Below, one piece after another: positions 45,089-53,157 of a DNA stretch of 64,000 nucleotides. The stretch is from assembly GCA_019459145.1 (NCBI GenBank), contig JAIBEK010000028.1:232793-296792 (forward strand), read 5' to 3'. A program made the translations under genes and the position numbers. The stretch is from Arenimonas sp. (GTDB lineage: Bacteria; Pseudomonadota; Alphaproteobacteria; Rhizobiales; Rhizobiaceae). The notes beneath the pieces are model-generated. The model did not search any database. It had not been told where the DNA came from and was given only the letters and a program-made list of their open reading frames with translations. Position 1 is the stretch's first letter. Each line of letters opens with the position of its first letter.

Positions 45089-45322
45089 GGTCCGGTTCCC
45101 GAAAGAGGCGTCAAAGGGCTCGATGAAGCGGACTATGGCGCAAGATTTCTTTCTTTCGGTTACGCCGATGGATAAAGTTTTAGCGATCACGATATCCCTG
45201 TTTTTCGAGGGGCTTGCTTAGGCATTACTGATGCACGCACAGGCCCGGCCAAATGAGGATTTGATCGACCCGGTGCTGTCGCGCTATGGACGGGCGGAGT
45301 GAAAGCAGGAAGGCATCGGACC

Positions 45323-46303
45323 ATGGCGCGGATCATTCCCATCGAACCCGACGAAGACGCGGCGATCGATGCGGCGACCACCATTCTGGCCAAGGCCCGC
45401 CCGGTGGCGATCCCGACGGAGACGGTCTACGGCCTTGCCGCCGACGCGACCGATCCCGCCGCGATTGCCCGCATCTACGAGACCAAGGGCCGGCCGCGCT
45501 TCAATCCGCTGATCTGCCACATGGCCGATCTCGCAATGGCCGAGCGCCATGCGATCTTCGATCCGCTGTCGCGCAAGCTGGCCGAGCGCTTCTGGCCGGG
45601 GCCGCTGACGCTCGTGCTGCCACTGAAGACAGAAAGCACCATCCATCCGCTGGCGACCGCCGGGCTCGACACCGTCGGCATTCGCGTCCCCAAAGGCTTC
45701 GCCGGAGAGCTCATCCGCGCCTTCGACCGGCCGCTGGCGGCACCGAGCGCCAATTCCTCCGGGCGGATCAGCCCGACCACCGCGCAGCACGTCGAGGCCG
45801 ATCTCGGCGACCGCATCGACCTTATCATCGACGGTGGCCCCTGCCCGGTCGGCGTCGAATCGACGATCCTCAAGGTCGAGAGCGGTCGGATTCGGCTGTT
45901 GCGACCGGGCGGCGTGCCGGTCGAGGCGATCGAGGAAGCCACCGGGCTTGACGTCGAGCGCCCCAAGGTCAACGGCACGGCCGCGATCGAGGCGCCGGGC
46001 ATGCTCGCCTCGCACTATGCGCCGAATGCCTCTGTGCGGCTCGATGCTAAGAGCGTCGCGCCCGGCGAGGCGCTGATCCGCTTCGGTAACCAGCCGGTCG
46101 AGGGCATGGACCAGGCGGTGGCCGTGTTCGACCTCAGCGTCTCCAGCGATCTCGCCGAGGCGGCCGCCAATCTGTTCGGCTTGCTCAAGCGCGCCGACCA
46201 CACGAGGGCGAACGGCATTGCGGTGACCCCGGTTCCCGACCATGGGCTGGGCGAGGCGATCAACGACCGGCTGAAACGCGCCGCTGCCCCAAGAAACGCA
46301 TAG
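45323..46303 (+). CDS. L-threonylcarbamoyladenylate synthase (TsaC/Sua5 family)
   Basis: 326 residues: a YrdC domain (PTETVYGLAADATDPAAIAR, then KGRPRFNPLICHM, and PLAAPSANSSGRISPT) followed by a C-terminal Sua5 domain after the linker APGMLASHYAPNA. It makes the intermediate for the t6A modification of tRNAs reading ANN codons from threonine, bicarbonate and ATP. The ATG at 45323 follows AGGAAGG. It is followed after 16 bases by an FAD-linked oxidase, the usual rhizobial order. Confidence 0.93.
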   Translation: MARIIPIEPDEDAAIDAATTILAKARPVAIPTETVYGLAADATDPAAIARIYETKGRPRFNPLICHMADLAMAERHAIFDPLSRKLAERFWPGPLTLVLPLKTESTIHPLATAGLDTVGIRVPKGFAGELIRAFDRPLAAPSANSSGRISPTTAQHVEADLGDRIDLIIDGGPCPVGVESTILKVESGRIRLLRPGGVPVEAIEEATGLDVERPKVNGTAAIEAPGMLASHYAPNASVRLDAKSVAPGEALIRFGNQPVEGMDQAVAVFDLSVSSDLAEAAANLFGLLKRADHTRANGIAVTPVPDHGLGEAINDRLKRAAAPRNA

Positions 46304-46319
46304 GAGGTTCGAGGTTACC

Positions 46320-47747
46320 GTGAGCGACAACCTGCCCGAGACTTTGAGAGCCTTCGTGTCGATCGTCGGCGAAGGCAATGCGCTGACGACCGCCGAGGCC
46401 ATCGCACCCTATCTGGTCGAGAGCCGGGGGCTCTATCACGGCACATCGCCACTGGTTCTCAAACCAGCCTCGACGCAGGAGGTCTCCGCCATCCTTTCGC
46501 TTGCCAGCAAGACCGGCACGCCGATCGTGCCGGCCGGCGGGCGCACCGGCCATGTCGGCGGCCATGTGCCGCGTGAGGGACAGGCGGACGTCGTGCTGTC
46601 GCTCGAACGGATGAACCGCATCCGCGAGATCGACACGGTGGCCGACGTCATCGTCGCCGATGGCGGCGTCATTCTTGCCGACATCCGCAAGGCGGCCGAG
46701 GAGAACGGCCGGCTGTTCCCGTTGTCGCTCGGTTCGGAGGGCTCGTGCCGGATCGGCGGAAACCTGTCGACCAATGCCGGCGGCACCGCCGTGCTCGCCT
46801 ATGGCAATGCCCGCCAGCTTTGCCTCGGCCTGGAGGTGGTGCTGCCGACCGGCGAGATCTGGGACGGGCTGCGGCGCCTGAAGAAGGACAATTCCGGTTA
46901 CGACCTGCGGGACCTGTTCATCGGCGCGGAAGGCACGCTCGGCATCATTACCGGCGCGGTGCTGAAACTTCATCCCCAGCCGCGCGGCCGGCAGGTGGCC
47001 TTTGCCGGTCTCACCTCGCCCGATCAAGCGCTGGCGCTGTTCGAGCGGGCTTCGCTTCTGTGCGGCACGGCACTGACCGGCTTCGAGCTGATGCCGCGCA
47101 TCGGCATCGAGTTCACGACGCAGCACATTCCCGGCGTGCGCGATCCGCTTTCCTCAGCCCATCCCTGGTACGCGCTGATCGACATTTCGACCTCGGATTC
47201 GGCAGCGACCGCCGAGCGGATGATCGACACGCTGCTGGAAGAGGCGTTCGAGGCCGGACTGGTGAAGGATGCGGTGATCGCCTCCTCGCTTGCCCAGCAG
47301 GATGCCTTCTGGCGCCTGCGCGAAAGCATGTCGGAAGCGCAGAAGCCCGAGGGCGGGTCTATCAAGCATGACGTGTCGGTGCCGGTGTCGCGGGTGCCGC
47401 GCTTCCTCGCCGAGGCGGATGCGGCGGTTATGGCGCTCATTCCGAGCGCTCGGGTCTGCGCCTTCGGCCATCTCGGCGACGGCAATATCCACTACAATAT
47501 CAGCCAGCCGGTGGGCGCCGACAAGGCCGCCTTCATCGCCCGCTGGCGCGAGGTCAATGCCGTGGTGCATGCCATCGTGCATGCCCATGGCGGCTCGATT
47601 TCTGCGGAGCATGGTGTCGGCCAACTGAAGCGCGATGAGTTGATCGCCAGCCGTCCGGTGATCGAGACCGAGCTGATGAACCGCATCAAGCAGGCCTTCG
47701 ACCCGGCCGGCATCATGAACCCCGGCAAGATGATCGGCAGGCCATGA
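46320..47747 (+). CDS. FAD-linked 2-hydroxyacid oxidoreductase (D-2-hydroxyglutarate/D-lactate dehydrogenase type)
   Basis: 475 residues. The N-terminal PCMH FAD-binding domain has PAGGRTGHVGG and SLGSEGSCRIGGNLSTNAGG near 140-160. The C-terminal FAD-oxidase domain carries GHLGDGNIHYNI and SAEHGVGQLKRDEL, the active-site histidines of the GlcD/D2HGDH group. It oxidises a D-2-hydroxyacid; which one is not decided. It starts at GTG 46320 after GAGG and ends overlapping the ModE-like gene by ATGA. Confidence 0.88.
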   Translation: MSDNLPETLRAFVSIVGEGNALTTAEAIAPYLVESRGLYHGTSPLVLKPASTQEVSAILSLASKTGTPIVPAGGRTGHVGGHVPREGQADVVLSLERMNRIREIDTVADVIVADGGVILADIRKAAEENGRLFPLSLGSEGSCRIGGNLSTNAGGTAVLAYGNARQLCLGLEVVLPTGEIWDGLRRLKKDNSGYDLRDLFIGAEGTLGIITGAVLKLHPQPRGRQVAFAGLTSPDQALALFERASLLCGTALTGFELMPRIGIEFTTQHIPGVRDPLSSAHPWYALIDISTSDSAATAERMIDTLLEEAFEAGLVKDAVIASSLAQQDAFWRLRESMSEAQKPEGGSIKHDVSVPVSRVPRFLAEADAAVMALIPSARVCAFGHLGDGNIHYNISQPVGADKAAFIARWREVNAVVHAIVHAHGGSISAEHGVGQLKRDELIASRPVIETELMNRIKQAFDPAGIMNPGKMIGRP

Positions 47748-48139
47748 GCGACAAGGCGACACGGCTGACGCTGCGCATCGACCTCGCCAACGGCGTTCGG
47801 CTCGGTCCCGGCAAGGTCTCGCTGCTGGCCGGCATTGCCGAGCACGGCTCGATCCGGGCGGCGGGTGCCGCCATGGGCATGTCCTATCGCCGCGCCTGGC
47901 TGCTGGCCGACGAGATCAACCGGACGTTCCTGGAGCCCTCCATCTTTACCCGGCACGGTGGAAGGAGCGGTGGCGGCGCGGGACTGACGCCGTTCGGCGA
48001 GACCCTGCTTTCCTGCTGCCGACGCATGGAGGCCGAGGCCCGCCAATCGCTTGCCAAAGACATCGGCTGGGTGGAGGCGATGGTCGATCCCGGCTTTGCT
48101 CCGGCTGAAAAAGCGTCAAAAGCGTCCGCCGAGGACTGA
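47744..48139 (+). CDS. ModE-like winged-helix regulator lacking a molybdate-binding domain
   Basis: 131 residues, only the N-terminal DNA-binding half of ModE: GPGKVSLLAGIAEHGSIRAA, then GMSYRRAWLLADEINRTF and GGAGLTPFGETLL. The C-terminal molybdate-binding Mop domains of E. coli ModE are absent. It converges on modC with 16 bases between stops, and a ModE-type palindrome sits before modA, so it is the obvious candidate regulator of modABC. How it senses molybdate is unclear. It overlaps the upstream oxidase gene by four bases. Confidence 0.85.
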   Translation: MSDKATRLTLRIDLANGVRLGPGKVSLLAGIAEHGSIRAAGAAMGMSYRRAWLLADEINRTFLEPSIFTRHGGRSGGGAGLTPFGETLLSCCRRMEAEARQSLAKDIGWVEAMVDPGFAPAEKASKASAED

Positions 48140-48155
48140 CGTGCCGGTTCCGCCG

Positions 48156-49241
48156 TCAAGCGGTGCGATAGATGCCCTCGGCGGCAATCGATACCGCCTT
48201 GAACAACAGGTGGACCTTCATTCCCTGGACCAGACCGAGACTGGCGGCGGAGCGCCGGGTGATCTCGGCCAGCACGCGATCGCCGTTGCAATCGATCGCG
48301 ACCATGACCGCGGTGCCCACCTCGCCGATCTCCGCGACCGTTCCCTCCAGCCGGTTGAGCGTCGAAATCCCCTCCGGTCGCACGGTTGCCAGCATGACTT
48401 CGCTGGTCGGCACGAAGGCGCGGATATGCGCTCCGACCGGAATGTCGGTGGCGCGCAGGAACAGCGGACCGGCCCGGGATTCGGCGAGCGTCAGGCCTTC
48501 GTCCGGGCTGTGTCCGGTGACCACTGCGTGCAGGAAACTCCCGGTTCTCATGTCCCCCGTCGCCGTCGGAACGACGTCGAGCACCTCGTCGGGCCTGCCG
48601 ATCGCGACCGTCCTGCCGGCATCCATGACCACCACCCGCGTCGCCAGGCGCGTCACCTCCTCGATGGAATGGCTGACATAGAGGATCGGGATACCGGCCT
48701 CATCGCGCATGCGCTCGATGTCGGGCAGGATCGCCGCCTTGAGCTCATGATCGAGGGCGGACAGCGGCTCGTCCATCAAGAGCAGGCGCGGCTTGGCCAT
48801 CAGGGCACGCCCCAGGGCGACACGCTGCTTCTCGCCACCGGAGAGCAGCGCCGGACGACGGTCGAGAAGCGGTGCGATGCGCAGAAGCTCGACCACCCGG
48901 TCAAGATCCTCTCCCGCCTCCTGGCGCGGGGCGAAACGGGCGCCGTAACGCAGATTGCCGCGCACGGTCAGGTGGGGGAAAAGCCGCGCCTCCTGAAAGA
49001 CATAGCCGATGCGGCGGCGATGCGGCGGCACGAAGCGGTGGCTTTCGCCATCCGCCCAGACCTCGCCGTTGAAGGCGATGCTGCCCCGGTCCGGACGGAT
49101 GAGACCCGCCACGAGGTTGACCAGTGTCGTCTTGCCCGACCCGGACGGGCCGAACAGCGCGGTCAGGCCATCGCCGATGGAAAGGTCGACCTCAAGATCG
49201 AACGCACCCTGCCGGTGCTCGACATCGATCTTCAGCATCAT
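48156..49241 (-). CDS. modC: Molybdate ABC transporter ATP-binding protein ModC
   Basis: 361 residues. Walker A GPSGSGKTT near 33, signature LSGGEKQRVALGRAL near 131, Walker B LLLMDEPLSALD near 154, and a C-terminal Mop/TOBE domain (from about residue 290: STLNRLEGTVAEIGEVGTAV). It drives molybdate import with ModB and ModA. The ATG overlaps the modB stop by four bases. Confidence 0.95.
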   Translation of the reverse strand: MMLKIDVEHRQGAFDLEVDLSIGDGLTALFGPSGSGKTTLVNLVAGLIRPDRGSIAFNGEVWADGESHRFVPPHRRRIGYVFQEARLFPHLTVRGNLRYGARFAPRQEAGEDLDRVVELLRIAPLLDRRPALLSGGEKQRVALGRALMAKPRLLLMDEPLSALDHELKAAILPDIERMRDEAGIPILYVSHSIEEVTRLATRVVVMDAGRTVAIGRPDEVLDVVPTATGDMRTGSFLHAVVTGHSPDEGLTLAESRAGPLFLRATDIPVGAHIRAFVPTSEVMLATVRPEGISTLNRLEGTVAEIGEVGTAVMVAIDCNGDRVLAEITRRSAASLGLVQGMKVHLLFKAVSIAAEGIYRTA

Positions 49242-49930
49242 GCGGCACCGATCCTTGCCGCCATGCGGCGCGACAGGACTTCCGAGCCGATGACGGCGGC
49301 GAGCGAGATGACGATCGAGATCAGCGTCAGCCGCATGGCCGCGACATCGCCGCCCGGCACCTGGGTATAGGTATAGATGGCGGAGGCCAGCGTCTGGGTT
49401 TCACCGGGAATGTTGGAGACGAAGGTGATCGTCGCGCCGAATTCGCCCATGGCCTTGGCGAAGGCGAGCACGGCGCCGGCGGCGATACCCGGCAGGATCA
49501 GCGGCAGGGTCACCGTTACGAAAACCCAGACAGGGGCGGCGCCCAGCGTCGAGGCGGCCGTTTCCAGCCGGCGGTCGACCGCGTCGAGCGACAGGCGGAT
49601 CGAGCGGACCAGCAGCGGAAAGCCCATGACGCCGGCGGCAAGTGCCGCGCCGGTCCAGCGAAAGGAGAAGACCAGTCCGAACCATTCTTCGAGAAAGGCG
49701 CCGACGGCACCGCGCCGGCCGAAGGTCAGCAGCAGAAGATAGCCGGTCACCACCGGCGGCATGATCAACGGCAGATGCACGAGGCCGTTGAGCAGGCTCT
49801 TGCCCCAGAACTCGCGCCGCGACAAAACCCAGGCGACGGCGATGCCGAAGGGCAACGAGAAGGCCACGGCGGTTGCCGCGACCTTGAGGCTGAGCAGCAT
49901 CGCGGTCAGTTCTTCCGGGGTCAACGCCAC
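49238..49930 (-). CDS. modB: Molybdate ABC transporter permease ModB
   Basis: 230 residues with about five membrane helices and the EAA-type loop (LGAAPVWVFVTVTLPLILPG, then FAKAMGEFGATITF). It forms the membrane channel for molybdate. It starts at GTG 49930, 12 bases after the modA stop; no ATG fits the family N-terminus. It is part of modABC. Confidence 0.94.
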   Translation of the reverse strand: MALTPEELTAMLLSLKVAATAVAFSLPFGIAVAWVLSRREFWGKSLLNGLVHLPLIMPPVVTGYLLLLTFGRRGAVGAFLEEWFGLVFSFRWTGAALAAGVMGFPLLVRSIRLSLDAVDRRLETAASTLGAAPVWVFVTVTLPLILPGIAAGAVLAFAKAMGEFGATITFVSNIPGETQTLASAIYTYTQVPGGDVAAMRLTLISIVISLAAVIGSEVLSRRMAARIGAA

Positions 49931-49942
49931 GCCAGAACGATC

Positions 49943-50746
49943 CTAGTTGGTCTTGGCGAGCACGGTGAAGCCGGCGTCCGTGAAGATGGCATGGGCCTTT
50001 GCTCCCTGCAGGTAGGCGAGGAAGGCGGCGGCGTCTTCGGCATTCTTCGCCTCCTTCACGACGGCAGCGGGATAGACGATGGCAGGATGGCTCGATTCGG
50101 GAAAGCGGTCCACGACCCTGACGCCGGTATCGGCCCTGGCGTCCGTCTCATAGACTATGCCGAGCGGCGCTTCCTTGCGCGAAACAAGCAGCAGGGCCGC
50201 CCGCACGTTCTCCGCCTGGGCCACCTTGTCCCTGACGCCGTCCCAAACGCCCAGTTCTTGCAGCGCCGCCTTGCCATAGGTGCCGGCCGGAACGGCATCC
50301 GTATTGGCCATGGCGAGATGGCCGCCGGCCAGAAGAGCGGCTAGCGGGAATCCATCCGCGATCGTCGCCGTGGTGGCGGCATCCTTCGGCGCGACGAGCA
50401 CCAGGCGATTGCCGAGCAGGTTGACGCGGCTCTCGCCAAGGACAAGGTCGGCCTTGTCGAGATAGTCCATCCATTTGAGGTCGGCGGACATGAAGAGATC
50501 GGCCGGCGCGCCCTGCTCGATCTGCCTGGCGAGAGCAGAACTGCCGGCAAAGGACACCGAAGTCGTCTTGCCCGTTTCTGCCTTCCACGCTTCGGAAACC
50601 TTGCCCAGCACCTCCTTCAGGCTGGCGGCGGCGAAAACGGTGACACCGTCTTCTGCGTAGGCGGCCGTGACGCTCGGGGCGAGAATCGCGGCGGCGACAA
50701 GGGCAGCCTTTGCCAGGCCGCGAAGCGAGCGGAATGAAGCAAGCAC
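49943..50746 (-). CDS. modA: Molybdate-binding periplasmic protein ModA
   Basis: 267 residues with a signal peptide cut near AYA-ED (residue 31). The mature start VTVFAAASLKEVLGKVSEAW, SFAGSSALARQIEQGAPADL and PAGTYGKAALQELGVWD are ModA signatures for binding oxyanions. The start is GTG at 50746 with GGGAGG six bases before it; an upstream in-frame ATG would place the ModE operator inside the coding region. It is the first gene of modABC. Confidence 0.95.
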   Translation of the reverse strand: MLASFRSLRGLAKAALVAAAILAPSVTAAYAEDGVTVFAAASLKEVLGKVSEAWKAETGKTTSVSFAGSSALARQIEQGAPADLFMSADLKWMDYLDKADLVLGESRVNLLGNRLVLVAPKDAATTATIADGFPLAALLAGGHLAMANTDAVPAGTYGKAALQELGVWDGVRDKVAQAENVRAALLLVSRKEAPLGIVYETDARADTGVRVVDRFPESSHPAIVYPAAVVKEAKNAEDAAAFLAYLQGAKAHAIFTDAGFTVLAKTN

Positions 50747-50763
50747 GAAAACCTCCCACAGGA

Positions 50764-50791
50764 ATCGATATATCTCAATGGATATATCGAT
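50764..50791 (-). promoter_or_regulatory. ModE-type operator before modA
   Basis: ATCGATATATC (50764-50774), six bases, GATATATCGAT (50781-50791): a perfect 11-base inverted repeat. The known ModE site is ATCGnTATATA-N6-TATATAACGAT, so architecture and half-sites agree. It ends 17 bases before the modA GTG, overlapping where the promoter should lie, so binding by a molybdate-loaded regulator would block transcription. Confidence 0.85.
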
Positions 50792-50837
50792 AACCGAAAC
50801 GGAGGGCTCCGGCAAGCGTCGCCGATGGGGGATGGCC

Positions 50838-53039
50838 TCAGCTCTTGAGGGTGGCGATCGACAACAGCAGATCGGCGCTGATGCCGCCGGTGCCGCCGGT
50901 CAGGACGGTGAGCGCAGAGGAGGAATAATCGGCGTTTTCGGTGTCGTACATGGCGGTGAAGCGTTGCAGGAACTTCTTCATCTTTTCCGGGTCCTGCATC
51001 TCGGACAGATCGAGGTTCTTCTCGACCAGGGCCGCCTGCATGTCGATGTCCATGTTGGAGAAATCCTCGGTGAAGCCGAAGGCGACCCGGAAGGTTTCGA
51101 GCAGGGCGTCGTCGCCGAGCAGGTCGTAGGCGTCAGTGAGTGTCGGCGCGACGCGTTCGAAATAAAGCGCTAGGCGAACGCCGGCATTGCTGTTGCCCTG
51201 CTCTTCCTCCAGCACCTGATGCAGATAGAGGTTCTGCGCCTCGAGAACCGCGCCACGCTGCTGGACCGTGCCGACGCTGTCGCGCGTCAGAAGGCCGTCC
51301 GTGTCGAAGTTGAAGGAGGCAAGGAGTTCCGCCCAGGCTTCGCCCTCCTGCTGGTTGACGAAGCTCTTCTCATTCGACAGGTCGGACTGGAAGATCTGCT
51401 TGAGGAAGTCGTCGGTCACCTCGTCCGGATCAAAGCCCTTGGCGATCAGGACGACATCGACGAGCCGCCGGTCAGCAAGAAGCTCGGCCGCGCTGGTGAT
51501 GCCGAGAATGGTCTCCTGGTAATACTCGGCCTCGGCCTCGGCCTCCTCCTGTGCCGCCTCCAGTTCGGCATCGTCGAGATGGCGGACCTGGTTGACGATA
51601 TAGGCCTTGGCGACCGTCGTGATGGTGATCTCGTTCTGCGCCAGAAGCGGCGCTTCGGCCTCGCCGTCGGCATCGAAGTTGAAGGCGCTGGCCAGGTTGA
51701 TCAGGCGCTCGTCGCGGGTCTTGTTGGCAAAGCTCTTCGGATCGGTGAGATCGCTGGTCAATGCCTTCTTGAGCTCGGCATCGCTGTATTCACCCTCCTC
51801 AATGCCGAAGGCCTTGAACAGGATGGCGCGGATCGAACTGTCGTCGAGCAGGTCGTCCACCGAGGTGATGTCGGCCATGGTGTCGGAATAATAGTCGAGG
51901 AGCGTCTGCAGGTCCTCCGCGTCGGCGTCGTCATAGTGGTTGTCATAGGCCGATTGCGTGGTCGCCAACTGGACCTCGTCCTGGGCCGTCATGCCGTCCT
52001 TGACATTGCCGTCCTCGCCGAAGTTGAACATCGCCGCGATGCTGGTCCAGGCGGAGCCGCCATTGGTCGCCGCATAGTTGTTCGCATCGTCGAGGTCGCT
52101 GGTGACGATGTTGTAGAATTCCGATTTCAACAGGTTGGAATCGAGCTGGAAGGCCGCCTTGACATATTCGAACAGCCGCTCGTCGCCGGTGATTTCATCG
52201 ACCGTGGTGATGCTCGCGATCTTCTGTTCGTAATAGGCCTGCTCACGCTCCAGCGTGTATTCCGAAGCATAGGTGGTATTGGCCGAGACATAGGCGGAGA
52301 TCGTCGCTTCCTTCTGCGTGTCGGTCTGGGCGCTGCTGCCCGACAGTGATCCATCCGTGTTGAAGCTGAAGGCCTCGGCAAGCGCCAGGAAGGCGGCCGA
52401 ATTGTAGTCGTAGTCGGAGGCCTCGTCGGTGGCGACCAACTGGTTGACATAGCTGTTCTCGTCGTTGAGATCGCTGGTCAGAACCTTGATGAGATGCTCG
52501 TCGGTGTAATAGGTGCGGTCGATGCCGTAGGCGTCGAGGATGTAGCCGAACAGCCTGTTGGTGCCGACCAGTTGCTCGGCCGAAGTGATGTTGTCGATCA
52601 CCGATTCGTAATAGGCGGTTTCTTCCTTGATGCTCGCCGTCTGGTCGAGCTGGGCCTGGCCGTAGAGGTCAAAGACCGCCGTTTCCTGCGCGTCCGACTG
52701 GGCATCCTTGGTGGCGGCGGTGAACTGGAAAGCCGTGGCGAAATTGCGGTAGCGGTCGTCGGTCAGCTTGTTGGCGTAGCTGTCCTCGTCGGTCAGGTCG
52801 CTTTCCAGCACCTTCTTCATGAAGGCGGTGGCATAGGTCATGTCTTCCAGGCCATAGGCCTTCATGGCGTAGGAATAGAGCTGGTAGTCGTCGAGGAACT
52901 CTTCGACGGAGGTCACCTTGCCGATGTTCTCCTCGTAGTAGGCGGCCTCGCGTGCCACCTGCGCGTCGGAAGCGGTGCGATTGAGGCTGGCCTTCATATC
53001 ACGCACGACGAGGTCGTAGCTCAGATAGGTCGAAACCAT
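50838..53039 (-). CDS. Giant DUF1217 repeat protein A
   Basis: 733 residues built of about five degenerate repeats of 110-140 residues, each with a YYE..I..ITS start, an LTSDL-D--S-N core and an F-FN--DG end (for example SFNTDGSL, NFDADGEA, NFDTDGLL), then a C-terminal unit (GVRLALYFERVAPTLTDAYD). No signal peptide, no membrane segment. DUF1217 proteins are known from rhizobial flagellar gene clusters, but usually appear as shorter proteins. Acidic composition; EAEAEAEYYQ marks a coiled stretch. It is the second of two tandem paralogues on this strand, separated by 118 bases. Function unknown. Confidence 0.82.
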   Translation of the reverse strand: MVSTYLSYDLVVRDMKASLNRTASDAQVAREAAYYEENIGKVTSVEEFLDDYQLYSYAMKAYGLEDMTYATAFMKKVLESDLTDEDSYANKLTDDRYRNFATAFQFTAATKDAQSDAQETAVFDLYGQAQLDQTASIKEETAYYESVIDNITSAEQLVGTNRLFGYILDAYGIDRTYYTDEHLIKVLTSDLNDENSYVNQLVATDEASDYDYNSAAFLALAEAFSFNTDGSLSGSSAQTDTQKEATISAYVSANTTYASEYTLEREQAYYEQKIASITTVDEITGDERLFEYVKAAFQLDSNLLKSEFYNIVTSDLDDANNYAATNGGSAWTSIAAMFNFGEDGNVKDGMTAQDEVQLATTQSAYDNHYDDADAEDLQTLLDYYSDTMADITSVDDLLDDSSIRAILFKAFGIEEGEYSDAELKKALTSDLTDPKSFANKTRDERLINLASAFNFDADGEAEAPLLAQNEITITTVAKAYIVNQVRHLDDAELEAAQEEAEAEAEYYQETILGITSAAELLADRRLVDVVLIAKGFDPDEVTDDFLKQIFQSDLSNEKSFVNQQEGEAWAELLASFNFDTDGLLTRDSVGTVQQRGAVLEAQNLYLHQVLEEEQGNSNAGVRLALYFERVAPTLTDAYDLLGDDALLETFRVAFGFTEDFSNMDIDMQAALVEKNLDLSEMQDPEKMKKFLQRFTAMYDTENADYSSSALTVLTGGTGGISADLLLSIATLKS

Positions 53040-53096
53040 GACGGACCCTCGAAAAATGAATTAAACTATAATCATCATCGTGCAGCCGGGAACTTG

Positions 53097-53113
53097 TCCG
53101 GACCTTGTCCGGA
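53097..53113. promoter_or_regulatory. 17-base inverted repeat between the DUF1217 genes
   Basis: TCCGGAC (53097-53103), CTT, GTCCGGA (53107-53113), a perfect palindrome, overlapping an 11-base direct repeat (53091-53112). It is 58 bases before the start of DUF1217 gene A and 45 bases after the end of gene B. It could be an operator or a short RNA hairpin; no T-run follows on the minus strand. Confidence 0.4.
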
Positions 53114-53157
53114 GTTTGGCCAGACCAAGTGGGCGCGCAAGCGCTCGCTGGTCGTTC

